Positions 61,976 through 64,000 of a stretch of 64,000 nt of DNA are shown here, piece after piece. The DNA comes from Bacteroidales bacterium (GTDB taxonomy: Bacteria; Bacteroidota; Bacteroidia; Bacteroidales; FEN-979): positions 36,729-100,728 of the forward strand of contig JAUXWT010000057.1 in assembly GCA_030681475.1 (NCBI GenBank), given 5' to 3'. Both the position numbers and the translations under genes were made by a program. The notes beneath the pieces are model-generated. The model had not been told where the DNA came from and did no database searches. It saw nothing but the letters and a program-made list of their open reading frames with translations. How positions within the stretch are numbered: the first letter of the stretch is position 1; each line of letters begins with the position of its first letter.

Positions 61976-62623
61976 ATGAAAACAAAAACAAGATTGCTCA
62001 CAGGATCGGTCGGGATGATCATCCTGTCAATGTTCGGGTTCCTTTTATTCACGGCATTCAAGGCAACTACGGAAAATGACAAAACAAAACTGGTAATGGA
62101 GATCCGCTCCTACCTTGATAAAAATGTAAAGCCCGTCATGAAGCCGCAACGGGTAAAGCTAGACCAGATTCTCAGTCTTCAGGAAAAAAAAGAGTTAGCC
62201 CGGTTAAATAGTCAGCTTCGCCAGCTAATCCTGAAACGGAATGCTATGGATATCGGGTTCATCACCTCACGGGAATTCTCCTTTAATGTGGTACCTGCAT
62301 ATACAGCTAAACAGAAAGCCGGTCAGAAAGAGAGCCGGGATGAAATGCGGCGGATTATGTCGAGTGCATGGTTCATCTTTGACAACCATGAAAAGGAAAT
62401 CGAACAGTTGCTGAATGAAAAATCATCTTTTTTCGGGACCTGGGAAAGAGGAATCTCTGCCATCGTAACAGATTATCTTGATGATAAGTTCCTTTTCATC
62501 GGCAAAAAACAATTTATCAAGCGGTTCGAAAACCGTGAGATTGTTAAATATTACAGCCCCGTGGCCTTTCTGCTCTGGGATCCGGAGCAGCGATTCATAA
62601 GTGACGAACTGATTGGAAAATAA
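61976..62623 (+). CDS. membrane-anchored or secreted hypothetical protein
   Basis: 215 residues: an N-terminal hydrophobic helix (TGSVGMIILSMFGFLLFTAF), then a helical, charged body (VKLDQILSLQEKKELARLNSQLRQLILKRNAM). No known family recognised; Spy/CpxP-like folding chaperones have comparable size and helix content but their LTxxQ motif is not clear (LDQILSLQEKKEL is suggestive). It lies divergent from the LytS/LytTR pair and upstream of a lipoprotein gene. Confidence 0.7.
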   Translation: MKTKTRLLTGSVGMIILSMFGFLLFTAFKATTENDKTKLVMEIRSYLDKNVKPVMKPQRVKLDQILSLQEKKELARLNSQLRQLILKRNAMDIGFITSREFSFNVVPAYTAKQKAGQKESRDEMRRIMSSAWFIFDNHEKEIEQLLNEKSSFFGTWERGISAIVTDYLDDKFLFIGKKQFIKRFENREIVKYYSPVAFLLWDPEQRFISDELIGK

Positions 62624-62650
62624 ATGTTAACCCCTTAAAAAACCAAAAAA

Positions 62651-63355
62651 ATGAAAAAGTTACGTATTGCAATGATCACACTCCTGGCCATCCTCATGGT
62701 TGCCGGTTGTAAAAAGAAAGAAGAAACCCCTGTCGTTGAGACTACCGCTGAGGAGGCGGTTACGATCATGGCAACCTCATTATGCACCGGAAATGCCGGT
62801 ACGATGACCCAGGTCGATGATGCAGTTACCCTGTCCAAAACAACAATTCTGAAGTCGTCGCTTTACGACTCCTCATTCACCATCACAAACACACCTGGCG
62901 CTGTGATTACCTATCAATACCAGATGAATTACTCATATAGTTTTCTTAATTCCAACAATTTTCAACTTACCTATAATGCAACCGGGAACTACAATGCCCC
63001 GATGGTTTACGCCTCCATTACCACAAATGGATCTCTTAACGTCACAGGCATCCTCAGCGGGAATGATTATATAGTAAATGGTCAGGCGAGCCGCGAAGGC
63101 ACCTTCACCTTGAAGGGCGGGAACCAGAATTCTGTATCAGCCACTGTGACTACAAATCTGATTAATTTAAAGGTCAGTAAAGCCACGGGAGTGGTTGGGA
63201 GTGGAACCGCTACCATTGTTGTGAATGGTAGTACAGCAGCAGGCCGGAATTTCGCATTCACAGGAAATCTTGTATATACAGGCAATTATACAGGAACCCT
63301 TACAATCGTCGGAAAGCAGTATTATATCAACCTTACTACCGGCACAGTCCAGTAA
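62651..63355 (+). CDS. lipoprotein, beta-rich, unknown function
   Basis: 234 residues. Lipobox LMVAGCKKKEE at the N-terminus. The body is Thr/Asn/Gly-rich with short beta repeats (YNATGNYNAPMVYASITTNGSL, GTATIVVNGSTAAGRNFAF). No catalytic motif. Co-transcribed with the preceding gene and followed by a strong terminator. Confidence 0.8.
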   Translation: MKKLRIAMITLLAILMVAGCKKKEETPVVETTAEEAVTIMATSLCTGNAGTMTQVDDAVTLSKTTILKSSLYDSSFTITNTPGAVITYQYQMNYSYSFLNSNNFQLTYNATGNYNAPMVYASITTNGSLNVTGILSGNDYIVNGQASREGTFTLKGGNQNSVSATVTTNLINLKVSKATGVVGSGTATIVVNGSTAAGRNFAFTGNLVYTGNYTGTLTIVGKQYYINLTTGTVQ

Positions 63356-63378
63356 CTCAGCAATATCATTTTTCAAAA

Positions 63379-63412
63379 GCCCTTGCAGTACTTTCTGCAA
63401 GGGCTTTTTTTT
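63379..63412 (+). terminator. intrinsic terminator after the lipoprotein gene
   Basis: GCCCTTGCAG, six-base loop, CTGCAAGGGC, then T8. A perfect 10-bp stem with T-run, 23 bases after the stop. Confidence 0.9.
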
Positions 63413-63476
63413 ATGATCAGCGCCCGGCTCTGACACCCTGACCAACCCGAAACTCACTAAGGACAACAATTTTTAT

Positions 63477-63492
63477 TTGTTATATTTTTCAC
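63477..63492 (+). repeat. 16-bp direct repeat, left copy
   Basis: TTGTTATATTTTTCAC; identical copy at 63694-63709. The two bracket a ~200-bp stretch with two GC-rich hairpins. Confidence 0.8.
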
Positions 63493-63567
63493 GTCATGAA
63501 AATTCCGAACAAAATACATTTTTCCATTACACACGTATTCTTCTAATCTCTTTCGGGGTTAGTTCCC

Positions 63568-63581
63568 CGCCGCTTGCGGCG
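63568..63581. repeat. REP-like hairpin 1
   Basis: CGCCGC-TT-GCGGCG perfect palindrome, immediately preceded by a second small stem CGGGG-TTAGTT-CCCCG. Together with hairpin 2 it looks like a REP/BIME element. Confidence 0.6.
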
Positions 63582-63604
63582 AATGAAAATAATTCCCGAT
63601 GATA

Positions 63605-63625
63605 CCCCGCTGCTCTGCGGCGGGG
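63605..63625. repeat. REP-like hairpin 2
   Basis: CCCCGCTGCTCTGCGGCGGGG, a stem of 8 pairs with one mismatch and a TCT loop, 23 bases after hairpin 1. Paired GC-rich hairpins of this type are mobilised by RAYT transposases; none is visible in this window. Confidence 0.6.
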
Positions 63626-63693
63626 AGGTTCATTTATCATCTATTTGCATGAATATTTCATTTTCTGAAATTTTTAAAGCTAAAAAATAATTA

Positions 63694-63709
63694 TTGTTAT
63701 ATTTTTCAC
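63694..63709 (+). repeat. 16-bp direct repeat, right copy
   Basis: Second TTGTTATATTTTTCAC, 217 bases after the first. Confidence 0.8.
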
Positions 63710-63748
63710 ATAGAATCAATTGTAAAATTCTGGCATATATTTGTATTA

Positions 63749-64000
63749 GGGCACCTCTAAAAACCAATTGTTAATATATACGTCTGATTGTTAATAACTT
63801 AACCCTGTTTATGTCGTTGGATTTTTTATATTTTCTGTATAAAAAAGCAAGCCATGAAAAACATAAACCCTCTCGGACTTTTTGACGATCATTTTTTATT
63901 GGAAACTCTCAGTAAACTTGGGGATCCTTTGCTAAAATTGAGTGAGTATATTGACTGGAGTATATTTGAAGCTCCTTTAGATCAGGCATTTAGAAATGAA
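63749..64000 (+). mobile_element. left end of an IS5-like insertion sequence (truncated by window)
   Basis: The candidate inverted-repeat end is GGGCACCTCTAAAAACC at 63749-63765, followed by a ~90-bp leader and a transposase start. The right end is outside the window, so target duplication cannot be checked. Confidence 0.65.
63854..64000 (+). CDS. IS5-family transposase, N-terminal 49 residues
   Basis: The frame ATGAAAAACATAAACCC reads MKNINPLGLFDDHFLLETLS, then KLGDPLLKLSEYIDWSIFEA. The FDDHFLLExLxKLGDPLxKLxxYIDW pattern is the DUF772-type N-terminus of IS5-family transposases. It continues past base 64000 and was therefore absent from the ORF track. Confidence 0.8.
   Translation, partial: MKNINPLGLFDDHFLLETLSKLGDPLLKLSEYIDWSIFEAPLDQAFRNE

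Larger units (their letters stand above)
63413..63748. other. gene-free spacer with REP-like element
   Basis: 336 bases between the lipoprotein terminator and the insertion sequence. It holds the 16-bp direct repeats and the two hairpins; no coding frame was seen. Confidence 0.7.

Overview
The window looks like a chromosomal segment of an anaerobic or facultative member of the Bacteroidota (Bacteroidales/Marinilabiliales-like). Support: type IX secretion (T9SS) C-terminal sorting domains on secreted proteins, many copies of the Bacteroidota sigma-factor -7 box TAnnTTTG just upstream of genes, little Shine-Dalgarno signal, an IPExxxVDY-family gene next to rnc, AsmA-like and beta-barrel envelope proteins, and a SusC/D-free but very envelope-rich gene content. 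No rRNA, tRNA or CRISPR array was recognised.

Layout. 1-6.0 kb: minus-strand secreted surface proteins (a T9SS cargo cut by the window edge, a sortilin/BNR-type beta-propeller, a collagen/tail-fibre-like protein). 6.2-8.5 kb: an extended SDR and an FHS-type MFS sugar transporter whose C-terminus appears frameshifted. 8.5-13.5 kb: the highlight, an arsenic-resistance operon (arsR, thioredoxin-coupled arsC, a Cys-rich membrane peptide, a CcdA-like thiol/disulfide transporter, later an ACR3 arsenite pump) that has a complete hgcA-hgcB mercury-methylation pair embedded in it, with a four-helix-bundle gene between hgcB and acr3. Octamer tandem repeats sit exactly on the stop codons of arsR, arsC and hgcB. 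13.5-36 kb: housekeeping and envelope genes (GT51 glycosyltransferase with AsmA-like N-terminus, CPBP protease, dus, AsmA protein, tdk, cyclophilin, pheS, UbiB kinase plus phasin, rnc-fabF-acpP, purN, pgi, a two-component system with a phased TTAA operator, rsmI, YedK/HMCES, LuxE-like ligase). 36-40.5 kb: lipoprotein, mrdA (PBP2), rodA, and an HMA-AraC fusion regulator.

40.6-54.7 kb is a continuous plus-strand run of twelve tightly spaced or overlapping genes: PqqD-like protein, ATP-grasp ligase, LysA-fold PLP decarboxylase, urea-transporter/M23-peptidase fusion, a TPR/beta-barrel protein, a TPR protein, CDP-glucose synthesis (rfbF, rfbG, an SDR), a second TPR/YaiO-type barrel, a processive GT2 synthase and a membrane-anchored GH26 hydrolase. 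The distal half reads as a synthase-dependent exopolysaccharide machine; the proximal half reads as an amino-acid or peptide tailoring and envelope module. I do not recognise the combination as a described system.

54.8-63.4 kb: M16C peptidase, a T9SS cargo with PKD-like repeats and a phospholipase-C-like N-terminus, a LytS/LytTR two-component pair, a secreted protein and a lipoprotein followed by a strong terminator. 63.4-64 kb: intergenic DNA with REP-like hairpins flanked by 16-bp direct repeats, then the left end of an IS5-like insertion sequence cut by the window edge.

All assignments are from reading the sequence and translations; no database search or computation was run.
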